Of a stretch of 64,000 nucleotides of DNA, positions 25,663-36,414 are shown in pieces. How positions within the stretch are numbered: position 1 is the first letter of the stretch; each line of letters starts with the position of its first letter. A program made the translations under genes and the position numbers. Location: NCBI RefSeq assembly GCF_014042355.1, contig NZ_JACEZU010000006.1, forward strand, positions 124,001 through 188,000. Reading direction: 5' to 3'. A model generated the notes under the pieces. It ran no database searches. It was not told the DNA's origin and was given only the letters and a program-made list of their open reading frames with translations. The DNA comes from Rugamonas apoptosis. Lineage in GTDB: Bacteria; Pseudomonadota; Gammaproteobacteria; Burkholderiales; Burkholderiaceae_D.

Positions 25663-26463
25663 CTATTGTGCCACCCAGCCGCCATCCATGTTCCAGGCCA
25701 CGCCGCGCACTTCGCGGGCGGCGTCGCCGCAGAAGAACACGGCCAGCGCGCCCAGTTGTTCGGGCGTGACGAACTGGCCCGACGGCTGCTTTTGCGCCAG
25801 CAGCGCGGCGCTGGCCGCGTCCCCGCTGATGCCGCGCTGGGCCGCCAGTGCGTCCACCTGGTTCTGCACCAGCGGCGTGAGCACCCAGCCGGGGCAGATG
25901 GCATTGCAGGTGATGCCCGTCTGCGCCAGTTCCAGCGCCACCGCCTTGGTCAGCCCCACCACGCCATGCTTGGCCGCCACGTAGGCCGATTTTTGCGCCG
26001 ACCCCACCAGCCCGTGCACCGAGGCCACGTTGATGATGCGGCCCCAGTTGTGCCGCTTCATCGACTCCAGCGCCAGGCGCGTGGTGTGGAAGGCGGAGCT
26101 GAGGTTGATGGCGATGATGGCGTCCCACTTCTCGACCGGGAACGCATCCACGTCGGCCACGTGCTGGATGCCGGCGTTGTTGACGACGATGTCGATGCGG
26201 CCAAAGCGGGCCAGCACGGCCGCCATCATCGCTTCGATGTCGGCCGCGCGCGCCATGTCGGCCGGCTGGTACGCGGCCTGCACGCCGTAGCGCCGCTCGA
26301 TGTCGGCGCGCAGCGCTTCGATCTCGCGCGCGTCGCCGAAGCCATTAAGCACCACATGGGCGCCATTGGCGGCCAGCGCCTGCGCGATGCCCAGGCCGAT
26401 GCCGGAGGTGGAGCCCGTGACGAGGGCGACTTTATCTTTCAACATAGCGGTGGCGGTGGTCAT
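25663..26463 (-). CDS. bdhA: 3-hydroxybutyrate dehydrogenase
   Basis: A 266-residue short-chain dehydrogenase that oxidises (R)-3-hydroxybutyrate to acetoacetate with NAD. The Rossmann motif is 'TGSTSGIGLGIA'. The catalytic set is 'NNAG', the Ser in 'NVASVHG' and 'YVAAKHG'. 'GITCNAICPGWVLTPLVQ' and 'WNMDGGWVAQ' are specific to this dehydrogenase group. The ATG at 26463 sits 2 bases after the permease stop, so both form one operon; an internal ATG at 26445 also exists. The product would feed acetoacetate to CoA-linked degradation or polyhydroxybutyrate turnover. Confidence 0.94.
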   Translation of the reverse strand: MTTATAMLKDKVALVTGSTSGIGLGIAQALAANGAHVVLNGFGDAREIEALRADIERRYGVQAAYQPADMARAADIEAMMAAVLARFGRIDIVVNNAGIQHVADVDAFPVEKWDAIIAINLSSAFHTTRLALESMKRHNWGRIINVASVHGLVGSAQKSAYVAAKHGVVGLTKAVALELAQTGITCNAICPGWVLTPLVQNQVDALAAQRGISGDAASAALLAQKQPSGQFVTPEQLGALAVFFCGDAAREVRGVAWNMDGGWVAQ

Positions 26464-26465
26464 GG

Positions 26466-27851
26466 TCAGTAAACTCCGGTGAGCAGGAAGGCGGCGATCA
26501 CGACGAACACGGCGCCCGTCTTGATCAGGGTGATGGCGAAGATGTCGCGGTAGGACACCCGGTGTGTGAGCCCGGTGACGGCCAGCAGTGTGATCACGGC
26601 GCCGTTGTGGGGCAAGGTGTCCATGCCGCCGCTGGCCATGGAGGCCACGCGGTGCAGCACTTCCATCGGAATATGGGCGGCCTGCGCGGCCTGGATGAAG
26701 CTGTCGGCCATGGCGGCCAGCGCGATGCTCATGCCGCCCGACGCGGAACCGGTGATGCCGGCCAGCGCGGTGACGGTGACGGCTTCGTTGAGCAGCGGAT
26801 TGGGTACGCTCTTGAGCGCGTCCGATACCACCAGGAAGCCCGGCAGCGCGGCGATCACGCCGCCGAAACCGTATTCCGAGGCCGTGTTCATGGACGCCAG
26901 CAGCGCGCCGCTGATGGCCGCGCGCGAACCGTCGGCCAGGTGCGCGATCACACGCCGCCAGGCGCAGGCCAGCACCACCAGGATACCGGCCAGCAGCGCG
27001 CCCTCCACCGCCCAGATGGCGACCAGCTTGCTCACGTCCACCACCAGCGGATGGCCCGGCAGGTTGGCCGTGAAGCTGGTGCCAAACACCTTGGGAATGG
27101 CCAGCGTGAAGCACTTATTGAGCACGCCCACCAGCACCAGCGGCAGCAGCGCCAGCAGCGGATGGGGCAGACGCTCCAGCGCCACCGTGGCCGGTTCGTT
27201 GAGGTGGCCGCTGCCATAGCCTTCGCCGGCGGCGGCGGCCTGGCGGCGGCGCCACGACAGGTAGCTCAGGCCCGCGATCAGGATGAACACGGAGCCGATC
27301 ACGCCCAGCCACGGTGCGGCCCAGGTGTCGGTCTTGAAGAAGGTGGTGGGGATGATGTTCTGGATCTGCGGGCTGCCCGGCAGCGAATCCATGGTGAAGG
27401 TGAACGCGCCCAGCGCGATGGTGCCGGGGATCAGGCGCTTGGGGATATCGCTCTGGCGGAACATCTCGGCCGCGAACGGGTAGACGGCGAACACCACCAC
27501 GAACAGCGACACGCCGCCGTAAGTGAGGATGGCGCACACCATCACGATAGCCAGCATGGCGCGCTCGCGCCCCAGCACGCGGATCACGGCCGACACGATG
27601 GCTTGCGAATAGCCGGACAACTCGATCAACTTGCCGAACACGGCGCCCAGCATGAACACGGGGAAGTACAGCTTGACGAAGCCGACCATTTTTTCCATGA
27701 AGATGCCGCTGAACATGGGCAGCACATAGGACGGGTCCGTAAACAGCACGGCCAGCAGGGCGCACACGGGCGCGAACAGGATGACGCTGTAGCCGCGATA
27801 GGCGACCAGCATCAACAGGGCCAGGGCGGCCAGGACGATGATGAAACTCAA
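26466..27851 (-). CDS. GntP-family permease, probably for 3-hydroxybutyrate
   Basis: A 461-residue membrane transporter of the gluconate:proton symporter family with about 12 hydrophobic segments. Start is set at the TTG at 27851, preceded by CTGGAG. It yields the family-like N-terminus 'SFIIVLAALALLMLVAYRGYS'; an in-frame upstream ATG at 27890 would add 13 unusual residues. 'ASMNTASEYGFGGVIAALPGF', 'ITGSASGGMSIAL' and 'GGMDTLPHNGAVITLL' are typical of GntP members linked to hydroxybutyrate. The partner gene bdhA and the sigma-54 regulator upstream support that substrate; specificity is inferred, not shown. Confidence 0.9.
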   Translation of the reverse strand: MSFIIVLAALALLMLVAYRGYSVILFAPVCALLAVLFTDPSYVLPMFSGIFMEKMVGFVKLYFPVFMLGAVFGKLIELSGYSQAIVSAVIRVLGRERAMLAIVMVCAILTYGGVSLFVVVFAVYPFAAEMFRQSDIPKRLIPGTIALGAFTFTMDSLPGSPQIQNIIPTTFFKTDTWAAPWLGVIGSVFILIAGLSYLSWRRRQAAAAGEGYGSGHLNEPATVALERLPHPLLALLPLVLVGVLNKCFTLAIPKVFGTSFTANLPGHPLVVDVSKLVAIWAVEGALLAGILVVLACAWRRVIAHLADGSRAAISGALLASMNTASEYGFGGVIAALPGFLVVSDALKSVPNPLLNEAVTVTALAGITGSASGGMSIALAAMADSFIQAAQAAHIPMEVLHRVASMASGGMDTLPHNGAVITLLAVTGLTHRVSYRDIFAITLIKTGAVFVVIAAFLLTGVY

Positions 27852-27944
27852 GGGTAGTCTCCAGTACAGGTGGTTCGTAGGTCGGTACATGCCGGCCGGC
27901 GGCTCTGCTGGCCGCTACGCTCCGGGATGCGTGCAGCGCACAAT

Positions 27945-27960
27945 TGCAATGATCGTGCCA
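27945..27960 (-). promoter_or_regulatory. Sigma-54 (-24/-12) promoter
   Basis: On the minus strand the sequence TGGCACGATCATTGCA matches the sigma-54 consensus TGGCACG-N4-TTGCA exactly. It lies 94 bases upstream of the permease TTG start, with transcription start expected near 27935. The enhancer-binding regulator gene and matching upstream dyads lie immediately behind it. Confidence 0.92.
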
Positions 27961-28045
27961 TGTACGCCAAGTGCTTGTTTCAAAAGTGAAATTTATGACA
28001 ACAAGGAAGAAAAGCGGTGCCACAGGGCGGGGTGGCGGAGGATTT

Positions 28046-28149
28046 GTCTCGTTGGCGAGACTGGCGGGCACTGACGCGGCGGCAAGCGCCTTGCGCAGCG
28101 CAGCAATCCAGTAGTCTCGCCAACGAGACGACTGTCTTGTGCGCGAGAC
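28046..28149. promoter_or_regulatory. Three enhancer dyads for the sigma-54 activator
   Basis: GTCTCGTTGGCGAGAC at 28046-28061 and its reverse complement GTCTCGCCAACGAGAC at 28114-28129 are two copies of one 16-base dyad. A degenerate third copy, GTCTTGTGCGCGAGAC, lies at 28134-28149. Centres of the latter two are 20 bases apart, two helical turns. They are about 95-200 bases upstream of the -24/-12 promoter, a usual distance for enhancer sites, and between the activator gene and its likely target operon. Confidence 0.88.
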
Positions 28150-28161
28150 TCGCCCCTGCCG

Positions 28162-29583
<1,422 letters not shown>

Positions 29584-29683
29584 GGGTGACGGTACGCGTG
29601 CTGACTTGGTGCGGATGCGAGGACCAAGGATTACGCGGCTGAAAATCGCAAGTATAGACCGGAACGGCGTCCGGTCTGGTACG

Positions 29684-30478
29684 TCAACGCTCTTTGGCTG
29701 CCGTGCCCTGGGCCGTCTGGGCCGGCAGGTTCCACTTACGGTCGATGGCGCGCTTGACGCCGTTGGCCACGATGGTGGCGTAGCCGCTGTTGAACAGCGT
29801 GCGGGCGCGCTCGCCGTCCGGGTGGGTGAGGGAAAAGCCCAGGTAAGAGCCCTGGGGCGCGGACTGGAACGCGAACGCCACGCCCTCCACCTGCGCCTCG
29901 TACAGCAGCACCTGGTCGGTCTTGAGATCGTCCATCATGGCCAGCACCAGGTCCACCCGTCCGGCCGCCAGCTTCTTCAGGTTGGCCGCCTCGGAACGGG
30001 CCGCCACCAGGCGCACGCCGTGCTGCTCCAGCCGCATCACTTCGGGCGGATATTCATAACCGTTGACGACAGCGACGCGGGTGCCGGGCGCCAGGTCGGC
30101 CAGCCCGCGGGCGGCCACGGGATGGGACGTATTGTGGAAAAAACGGGGATAGGCCAGGAACAGGGGCACATCGGCGAAGCGCACCTTGCCGTGCAGCTCG
30201 GGCGCATCGGCCATGCTGAAGCAGCCGGCCACGGCGCCGGCCATCACGTAGGTTTTGCAGCGCGCATAAGGCACCACCACGAGCTTCACGTCCGCGTGCG
30301 CGGCGGCGAAGGCGGCCAGCACCACGTCGTTGGCGTAGCCGGAACCGTCGCTGTTGGACCAGGGCGCGGCGGCATCCTCCACCATCAGTTCGATGGGTGC
30401 GGCGGCGCCGGCCAGGTGGAGCGACGCCAGCGCGACGAGGACTAAACGTTTGACGATACGATAGCTAAACCGGGACAT
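29684..30478 (-). CDS. Periplasmic substrate-binding protein (family 3-like)
   Basis: A 264-residue protein with a signal peptide (residues 1-26, 'LVLVALASLHLAGAAA') and two lobes like extracellular solute-binding proteins family 3. 'YANDVVLAAFAAAHADVKLVVVPYARC' starts the first lobe and 'PGTRVAVVNGYEYPPEVMRLEQHG' the second. Two Cys near residues 75-87 could form a disulfide. No ABC permease or ATPase gene is adjacent; orphan proteins of this kind are common in Burkholderiales and may scavenge or sense. The ligand is unknown. It lies between the bdh regulator and lldP, with its own 5' region of 218 bases. Confidence 0.82.
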   Translation of the reverse strand: MSRFSYRIVKRLVLVALASLHLAGAAAPIELMVEDAAAPWSNSDGSGYANDVVLAAFAAAHADVKLVVVPYARCKTYVMAGAVAGCFSMADAPELHGKVRFADVPLFLAYPRFFHNTSHPVAARGLADLAPGTRVAVVNGYEYPPEVMRLEQHGVRLVAARSEAANLKKLAAGRVDLVLAMMDDLKTDQVLLYEAQVEGVAFAFQSAPQGSYLGFSLTHPDGERARTLFNSGYATIVANGVKRAIDRKWNLPAQTAQGTAAKER

Positions 30479-30696
30479 GACCGCACTTTCGCGCTGCACA
30501 ACGTTCAATCGGGCCGGCACGCCGCCTGAGGGCGCAACCTGGCGCCGGCGGTGATACCTGCGGCCGATTATAACGTCGGTCACGCCGGGCGCAAGCAAAT
30601 CGGTGCGCATCGATACTTGTGTACTCAACTAACGGCAACGCAGGCCGGATGGCCCGCGCGCCGCGAGATGGGGGCCGGCGCTGCCGGCCCGCCTGC

Positions 30697-32397
30697 TTAG
30701 CGGGGGATCATCCCCGCCAGCACATACGCTTGCAGCGTGGTGATGATCCCCACCACGGTCGCGAACAGCAAACTATGCTTGAGCGTGAAGCGGAACAGTT
30801 CCGACTCCTTGCCCACCAGCCCCGTGGCCGCGCAAGCCACCGCGATCGACTGCGGCGAAATCATCTTGCCCGTCACACCACCGGTGGTATTGGCCGACAC
30901 CAGCAGCGTGTCGGACACGCCGATCTGGTGCGCCGTGGTGTTCTGCAGGGAGCAGAACAGGGCGTTGGACGAGGTGTCCGAACCGGTCAGGAACACGCCC
31001 AGCCAACCGAGGAACGGCGAGAAGAACGGGAACGCGGCGCCGGTACCGGCCAGCACCAGCGCCAGCGTGGACGACATGCCCGAGTAGTTGGCCACGAAGG
31101 CGAACGCCAGCACCAGGCCGATCGACAGGATGGGGCGGCGCAGTTCCAGCACCGTCTGGCCGAAGGCGGCGACGGCGGCGCGTGGCTTCATGCGCAGCAG
31201 CACGGCCGAGATGATGGCCGTCAGCAGGATGGCCGTACCGACAGCCGACAGCAGGTCCAGCTTGAACAGCGCGTCATACGCCTTGGGGGCCGTGACGATA
31301 GGGGTGGTCTTGATCACCAGCTGGTCCAGGAACGGCACATGGACCTTGATGACGGTGGCCGCCAGCGCGCCCTTGGCGCCGAACATGGCCTTGAACTGCG
31401 GCAGGCTCCACACGGTCACGACGGCCGTCAGGATCAGGAACGGGGCCCAGGCGCGGACCGTCTGCCCCATCGTGTAAGGCGAAGCGGCGCGGCTGGTCTG
31501 CTTGACGCCGCCGGTGGCCACGCCACCGAAGCCGGTCATGGCGGCGGCGCCGCCGCCCACACGCACGGTGGCCTTGGCGCTGGCTGGCTGCCACACTTTC
31601 AGGAACACCGTCAGCGACACCAGGCACACCAGGGCCGAGGTGATATCGGGCAGTTCAGGGCCGATGAAGTTGGAGGTGAAGTACTGGGTGACGGCGAAGC
31701 TGCCGCCCGTAACCAGCGCGGCCGGCCACACTTCGCGGATGCCGCGCATGCCGTCCATCATGAACACCAGCCAGAATGGCACCAGCAGCGACAGCAGCGG
31801 CAACTGGCGGCCGGCCATGGCGCCGATCAGCATCGGGTCGATGCCCGTGACCTGGCCCGCGACGATGATGGGGATGCCCATGGCGCCGAACGCCACCGGC
31901 GCCGTGTTGGCGATCAGGCACATGCCGGCCGCGTACAGCGGGTTGAAGCCGAGGCCCACCAGCAGCGCGGCCGTGATGGCCACCGGTGCGCCGAAACCGG
32001 CCGCCCCTTCCAGGAAGGCACCGAAGGCGAAGCCGATCAGCAGCATCTGCAGGCGCTGGTCGTCCGTGATCGCCACCACGGAGGCGCGGATGATCTCCAG
32101 TTGCCCCGTCTTGTCGACGATCTTGTACAGGAACACGGCCGTGATGATGATCCACGCCACCGGCCACAGGCCGTAGGCGAAGCCGAAACCGGCGGCGGCC
32201 AGCGCTTGCTGCACCGGCATGCCGTAGGCGAAGATGGCCACGGCCAGCGCCAGCAACAGCGTGACGGCGGCCGCGATATGGCCCTTGATGCGCAATACGG
32301 CCAGCGCGACGAAGAAGAAAATAATGGGGACCGCGGCGACCAGGGCCGACAGGCCCAAGCTGCCTAGCGGCGTATAGATCTGATTCCAGGCTTGCAT
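30697..32397 (-). CDS. lldP: L-lactate permease
   Basis: A 566-residue transporter of the LctP family that imports lactate (and glycolate) with protons. It has about 12-14 membrane helices. Family segments include '[25 protein letters not shown]', 'GMGIP'-like '[17 protein letters not shown]' and '[22 protein letters not shown]'. It is the last gene of the lactate operon, 86 bases after lldF. Gene order lldE-lldG-lldF-lldP with divergent lldR supports L-lactate use. Confidence 0.95.
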   Translation of the reverse strand: MQAWNQIYTPLGSLGLSALVAAVPIIFFFVALAVLRIKGHIAAAVTLLLALAVAIFAYGMPVQQALAAAGFGFAYGLWPVAWIIITAVFLYKIVDKTGQLEIIRASVVAITDDQRLQMLLIGFAFGAFLEGAAGFGAPVAITAALLVGLGFNPLYAAGMCLIANTAPVAFGAMGIPIIVAGQVTGIDPMLIGAMAGRQLPLLSLLVPFWLVFMMDGMRGIREVWPAALVTGGSFAVTQYFTSNFIGPELPDITSALVCLVSLTVFLKVWQPASAKATVRVGGGAAAMTGFGGVATGGVKQTSRAASPYTMGQTVRAWAPFLILTAVVTVWSLPQFKAMFGAKGALAATVIKVHVPFLDQLVIKTTPIVTAPKAYDALFKLDLLSAVGTAILLTAIISAVLLRMKPRAAVAAFGQTVLELRRPILSIGLVLAFAFVANYSGMSSTLALVLAGTGAAFPFFSPFLGWLGVFLTGSDTSSNALFCSLQNTTAHQIGVSDTLLVSANTTGGVTGKMISPQSIAVACAATGLVGKESELFRFTLKHSLLFATVVGIITTLQAYVLAGMIPR

Positions 32398-32483
32398 GGT
32401 GACTCCTCCAAGGTGGTGCTCGTTAAAATCTTTTTATTGGGTGCTGCGTTGGTGCCGGTTGGTCCATCCCGGCCCTTGCCGTC

Positions 32484-33932
32484 TTATTCCGGCTGGCCTT
32501 TCGCCTTCAGTAAATCGGCCAGGCTGCGCGGCGCAGGCTTGAGCGGCGCGCGGTGTTGGGTCCAGCCCATTTGCTGCGCTGGCGCGAAGGCCCGCAGCCG
32601 GGTCGCCGCCCAGCGGAATGCGCGGTAGGCAGTGGGACTGGCGTAGGCGCCGCTCCAGAAGCGCCACACCATCTTGTCCATGCGGCTGTACTGGGCGCCC
32701 TGGCCGCGCAGCGGGTTGTCCACCTGCTGCGCGGGATCACGGTTCGCTTCCGTGCGCAGGCGGATCAGCAGCTGCGGAATGGGGATGCGCACCGGGCACA
32801 CTTCACCGCAGGCGCCGCACAGGCTGGAGGCGGTGGCCAGATCGGCCGTGGCATCGAGGCCCAGCAAGTGCGGCGAGATGATCTTGCCGATCGGGCCAGG
32901 ATAAGTGGTGCCGTAGGCGTGGCCGCCCACGCGCGCATACACGGGGCAGTGGTTCATGCAGGCACCGCAGCGGATGCATTGCAAGGTGGCGCGCAACTGC
33001 TCGTCCGCGTAAGCCTGGGTGCGGCCGTTGTCGAGCAGGACCAGGTGCACGGCGCGCGGGCCGTCCATTTCGCCGGGGCGGCGCGGGCCGGAGATCAGGT
33101 TGAAATAGGTGGTGATGGCCTGGCCCGTGGCCGAGCGCGTGAGCAGGCTGGCCAGCGGTACGATCTGCTCCAGCTTGGCCACCACTTTTTCCATGCCCAT
33201 GATGGCGATGTGCACGTCCGGCACGGTGGTGCTCAGGCGGCCGTTGCCCTCGTTCTCCACCAGCCACAGGGTGCCCGTGTCGGCGGCCGCGAAGTTCACG
33301 CCGGACAGGCCGATATCCGCATCCACGAACGCCTGGCGCATGGCGCGCCGGCCGGTCTGGATCAACTGGTCCACATCTTCCGTGTAGGGCGTGCCGGGGA
33401 TGTGCTGCTCGAACAGGGTGGCGATATCGGCCTTGGTCTTGTGCACGGCCGGCATGACGATGTGGGACGGCTTCTCGCCGGCCAGCTGGACGATGTATTC
33501 GCCCATGTCCGACTCCAGGCAGCTCACGCCCCGCTCTTCCAGGTAGTGATTGAGCTCGATCTCCTCGCTGGCCATCGACTTGCCCTTGATGACACGCTTG
33601 GCCTGGTGCGACTGGGCGATTTGGTGAATGATGGCATTCGCCTCGTCGGCCGTGGCGGCCCAGTGCACTTGCACCCCGGCCGCCGTCAGATTGGTTTCCA
33701 GTTGCACCAGCAGGTCCGGCAGGTTAGCCAGCGCATGCTGGCGGATCGCCTCACCCAGGTCGCGCAGTTGTTCCAGCTCGTCGCCATCGGGGAACTGGAC
33801 GCTGCGCTTGGTCTGCAGGAAATCCATCGCGCCACGGAAGCTCTTGCGCAGCTTGGGGTCGTCCAGCGCCGCGCGGGCACGGGCGCGGAAGTCGGCCGAC
33901 GGCATGAATTGCAGCGGTGCGGAAGTACTCAT
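32484..33932 (-). CDS. lldF: L-lactate utilisation iron-sulfur protein LldF/LutB
   Basis: A 482-residue subunit of the three-part L-lactate dehydrogenase (LldEFG/LutABC), which oxidises L-lactate to pyruvate. Two ferredoxin-type 4Fe-4S motifs are present: 'CIRCGACMNHCPVY' and 'CGACGEVCPVRIP'. The N-terminal two thirds is the LUD domain with 'VIKGKSMASEEIELNHYLE'. Start at 33932 overlaps the lldG stop as ATGA. A start 15 codons upstream would encode Arg/Pro-rich residues and is disfavoured. Confidence 0.95.
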   Translation of the reverse strand: MSTSAPLQFMPSADFRARARAALDDPKLRKSFRGAMDFLQTKRSVQFPDGDELEQLRDLGEAIRQHALANLPDLLVQLETNLTAAGVQVHWAATADEANAIIHQIAQSHQAKRVIKGKSMASEEIELNHYLEERGVSCLESDMGEYIVQLAGEKPSHIVMPAVHKTKADIATLFEQHIPGTPYTEDVDQLIQTGRRAMRQAFVDADIGLSGVNFAAADTGTLWLVENEGNGRLSTTVPDVHIAIMGMEKVVAKLEQIVPLASLLTRSATGQAITTYFNLISGPRRPGEMDGPRAVHLVLLDNGRTQAYADEQLRATLQCIRCGACMNHCPVYARVGGHAYGTTYPGPIGKIISPHLLGLDATADLATASSLCGACGEVCPVRIPIPQLLIRLRTEANRDPAQQVDNPLRGQGAQYSRMDKMVWRFWSGAYASPTAYRAFRWAATRLRAFAPAQQMGWTQHRAPLKPAPRSLADLLKAKGQPE

Positions 33933-34636
33933 GGCTGTACTCCCTGCACGGGGCGGTCGGTGACGATGATGACCCACATCCAGCGTGGGCCGTGGGCGCC
34001 GTAGGCCAGCGTCTGCTGGATGTCGGAAGTCTTCGAGGGGCTGGAGGCCAGCACCAGGTTGGTGGGCATGCCGTCGCTCCAGCGTTCGGCCTGGGCGGCT
34101 GCCTGCAGGTCGGCGTGCAGCGTGTCCGCATACACCAGCGCCACATGCAGCGGCGGCACCAGCGACACGGTGCGCGGCGTGCCGGCGTCAGGCGCCAGCA
34201 CCAGCGTGCCGGTGGCGGCGATGCCGGAACGGACCACGGTGAAACCGGCGTCCACGCTGTCGAACAATTCAGCCTTCCACGCTTCCAGCGGGCGCGCGAA
34301 CGGCAGCGCTTCCATGGCGGGCGGCAGGGTCTTCTTCAGGGCCGCGCCTTCGACGGCGGCCGGGTCCAGCAACAGGCGCTGGACGCCATGCGCTGCCAGG
34401 CGGTTGGCCAGTTGGGCCGGCCATTCGGCGTTGGTGGCGCACCACACGTCGGCGTGGGCCGCCGTCAGCGCGGCCTGCATGGCGGCCACGCGCTCGGCCG
34501 GGGTCTGTTCGATGCGGCGCTGTTCGTAGTGGGCGCGGATGCGCTGGTCCAGTTCCTCGGCATGCAGTTGCGCGGTGGCGGGAGCGGCCGCGCGCAGCCG
34601 GCCCAGCATCAGTTCGCGGGCGTTCATGGTGCTCAT
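33929..34636 (-). CDS. lldG: L-lactate utilisation protein LldG/LutC
   Basis: A 235-residue LUD-domain protein, the third subunit of the lactate dehydrogenase complex. 'FTVVRSGIAATGTLVLAPDAGTPRTVSLVPPLHVALV' is its core motif. The start ATG at 34636 overlaps the lldE stop by ATGA and the gene ends with the same overlap into lldF, so the three subunits are tightly coupled. Confidence 0.94.
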   Translation of the reverse strand: MSTMNARELMLGRLRAAAPATAQLHAEELDQRIRAHYEQRRIEQTPAERVAAMQAALTAAHADVWCATNAEWPAQLANRLAAHGVQRLLLDPAAVEGAALKKTLPPAMEALPFARPLEAWKAELFDSVDAGFTVVRSGIAATGTLVLAPDAGTPRTVSLVPPLHVALVYADTLHADLQAAAQAERWSDGMPTNLVLASSPSKTSDIQQTLAYGAHGPRWMWVIIVTDRPVQGVQP

Positions 34637-35451
34637 CGTGCTGCTCCTTGTGCTTGTGCCGGTTCCAGTGCCGCCGCGTCGTCGCCGCCCGTGCGGCGCC
34701 ACAGGAAGCTGGCCAGGTGTTCGACCGGCAGCGGCGCTTCCATGTGGCGGGCCGCGTGGCCGATGTTGAGCAGGCAGCCGCAATCGGCCGACACCAGCCG
34801 GTCGCAGCCCGTGGCGCAGGCGGCGGCCACCTTGTCGCGCACCATGGCGCCGGAAATGTCGGGATGCTTGAGCGAGAAGGTGCCGCCGAAACCGCAGCAC
34901 TCCGACTCGTGTTCGTGTTCGGTGCGGGTCACGCCGGGCAGCGCGTCCACCATCGCCACGCCGTGGGCGCGGGTGCCCATCTCGCGCCGCGCGCCACAGG
35001 AGGTGTGCAGCACCACCCGTTCCGGCGCCTGGCCGGCGGGAGCGACGGCCGGGATAACCAGCTTGAGCACGTGCAGCAGGAATTCAGTCAGTTCGTAGAC
35101 GCGGTTGGCCAGGTCCAGCGCCTTGGCGTGGGCCACTGGGTCATCTTCGAACAGGGCGGGCCAGTGGTGGCGCATCATGCCGGCGCAGGAGCCGGACGGC
35201 ACGATCACAGGCCAGGGTTGGGAGAACAGGTCGAGCTGGGCCAGCGCCACGGCGCGCGCCTGTTCCGGGTTGCCGCTGCTGTAGGCGGGCTGGCCGCAGC
35301 AGCTTTGGCCGCGCGGGAAGTGGACGGTCAGCCCTTCGCGCTCCAACAGGCGCACCGCATCCAGCCCGGCTTCGGGCATGAACAGGTCGATCACGCAAGT
35401 GCCGAACAGGTACACCTGCTCCGGTTTGGCGGGGTAGTCGCGGTCCTTCAT
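34633..35451 (-). CDS. lldE: L-lactate utilisation protein LldE/LutA
   Basis: A 272-residue protein with two CCG domains that bind iron-sulfur clusters, first gene of the lactate operon. 'QSCCGQPAYSSGN' and 'SECCGFGGTFSLKHPDIS' are the two CCG signatures; 'FGTCVIDLF' and 'HTSCGARREMG' supply further Cys. The C-terminal tail after residue 255 is Ala/Gln/Gly-rich and not conserved. The ATG at 35451 follows CAGGAGACATC. Confidence 0.95.
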   Translation of the reverse strand: MKDRDYPAKPEQVYLFGTCVIDLFMPEAGLDAVRLLEREGLTVHFPRGQSCCGQPAYSSGNPEQARAVALAQLDLFSQPWPVIVPSGSCAGMMRHHWPALFEDDPVAHAKALDLANRVYELTEFLLHVLKLVIPAVAPAGQAPERVVLHTSCGARREMGTRAHGVAMVDALPGVTRTEHEHESECCGFGGTFSLKHPDISGAMVRDKVAAACATGCDRLVSADCGCLLNIGHAARHMEAPLPVEHLASFLWRRTGGDDAAALEPAQAQGAAR

Positions 35452-35499
35452 GATGTCTCCTGGTTAGGGGCGCGTTTGCGGTTTGCTTTTATAGCGCCC

Positions 35500-35528
35500 A
35501 TAATCCCAGCGTCGGCGGGGCGGCACAA
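35500..35528 (-). promoter_or_regulatory. Sigma-70-like promoter of the lactate operon
   Basis: On the minus strand TTGTGC (35528-35523) and GATTAT (35505-35500) are 17 bases apart, about 50 bases upstream of lldE. The -35 box abuts the operator-like dyad at 35528-35544, so a bound LldR would block polymerase. Confidence 0.6.
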
Positions 35529-35544
35529 ATTGGTTGGGCCAGTG
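35528..35544. promoter_or_regulatory. LldR operator-like site, lldE-lldR intergenic
   Basis: AATTGGTTGGGCCAGTG is an imperfect dyad (ATTGGT, three bases, GCCAGT) of the PdhR/LldR type, whose family consensus is ATTGGT-N3-ACCAAT. It lies 28 bases before the lldR start and next to the lldE promoter. A 15/17-identical copy lies after lldR at 36293. Confidence 0.75.
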
Positions 35545-35571
35545 CCTGTTTTACGTGCACAGGAGGCAAAC

Positions 35572-36285
35572 ATGCGGGAAAAGCAAAGCGGCGGACGGGT
35601 GGAAACCGTGCTGCGCAGGCTGGAACAGGCGCTGCTCGACGGCAGCCTGCCGGCCAACGCGCGCCTGCCGGCCGAACGGGTGCTGGCCGAGCGCTACGAC
35701 GTGTCGCGCAATACGATACGGGAAGCCATCCAGCGCCTGAGCGCGCGGGGGCTGGTGCGCAGCCGGCCCGGGGCCGGGGTCTACGTCACCGACCAGCTGC
35801 GCACGGGCATGTCGTCTTCGCCGTGGGGCCAGCTGGTGGCCGACCATCCGGCCGTGCGCGACGACATACTTGAATTCCGCCGGGTGCTGGAAGGGGCCAC
35901 CGCCTATTTCGCCGCCATGCGGGCCGACCCGGAGGAACGGGACCGCATCGCCGATTTGATGGCGCGGCTGGAGCAGGCCCGCATCGACGACGACAAGGTC
36001 ACCGAGGCGGAGGTGGACGCGCAACTGCACGAACAGATCGCCCTCGCCTCGCACAACTCCATGTTCCTGCATCTGCACACCAGCATCATCAGCATGCTGC
36101 GCGAGCACATCACGCTCAATGGCACCGGCCTGCGGGAAATCAGCCCGGCCACCTCGGACCAACTGCTGCAACAGCACCGCAGCGTGTGCCTGGCCATCTG
36201 CGCCAGCCAGCCGGAAGAGGCACGCACCGCCATGCAGACCCATATCGACTTCGTGCGTTCGCATGTGGCCAAGGGCGCCATCTGA
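35572..36285 (+). CDS. lldR: GntR-family (FadR subfamily) regulator of lactate use
   Basis: A 237-residue repressor. The N-terminal winged helix (about 8-75) shows 'RLPAERVLAERYDVSRNTIREAIQRLSARGLV'. The C-terminal FCD ligand-binding domain (about 95-230) has the metal-site Asp/His residues in 'DILEFRRVLEG', 'DAQLHEQIALASHN' and 'EEARTAMQTHIDFVRSHV'. It is divergent from lldE, and the ATG follows AGGAGGCAAAC. L-lactate binding would release operators at 35528 and 36293 and induce the lld operon. Confidence 0.93.
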   Translation: MREKQSGGRVETVLRRLEQALLDGSLPANARLPAERVLAERYDVSRNTIREAIQRLSARGLVRSRPGAGVYVTDQLRTGMSSSPWGQLVADHPAVRDDILEFRRVLEGATAYFAAMRADPEERDRIADLMARLEQARIDDDKVTEAEVDAQLHEQIALASHNSMFLHLHTSIISMLREHITLNGTGLREISPATSDQLLQQHRSVCLAICASQPEEARTAMQTHIDFVRSHVAKGAI

Positions 36286-36292
36286 CGGCCTG

Positions 36293-36309
36293 AATTGGTC
36301 GGACCAGTG
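36293..36309. promoter_or_regulatory. Second LldR operator-like site, after lldR
   Basis: AATTGGTCGGACCAGTG matches the site at 35528 in 15 of 17 positions and is the better dyad (ATTGGT-CGG-ACCAGT). It begins 8 bases after the lldR stop codon. Two sites about 765 bases apart flanking the regulator gene could allow DNA looping. Confidence 0.7.
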
Positions 36310-36414
36310 GCCTTGGGACGGGCGCGCAGGCCATCGCTGACGCGCCGTTACAACAAAATATTTTTGCCGGCGCGACTTCCGGGGCCAACCCTGGCACCGG
36401 GGAAGAGTCTGACC

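Noticed and set aside
36379..36400. Hairpin CCGGGGCCA-ACCC-TGGCACCGG as terminator of the PAS-AraC gene
   Set aside because: One mismatch, no T-tract on the minus strand, so left as a weak possibility only.
36289..36414. Part of the lldR-AraC gap as a hidden gene
   Set aside because: Only 126 bases with an operator-like dyad and a weak hairpin; no frame supported.
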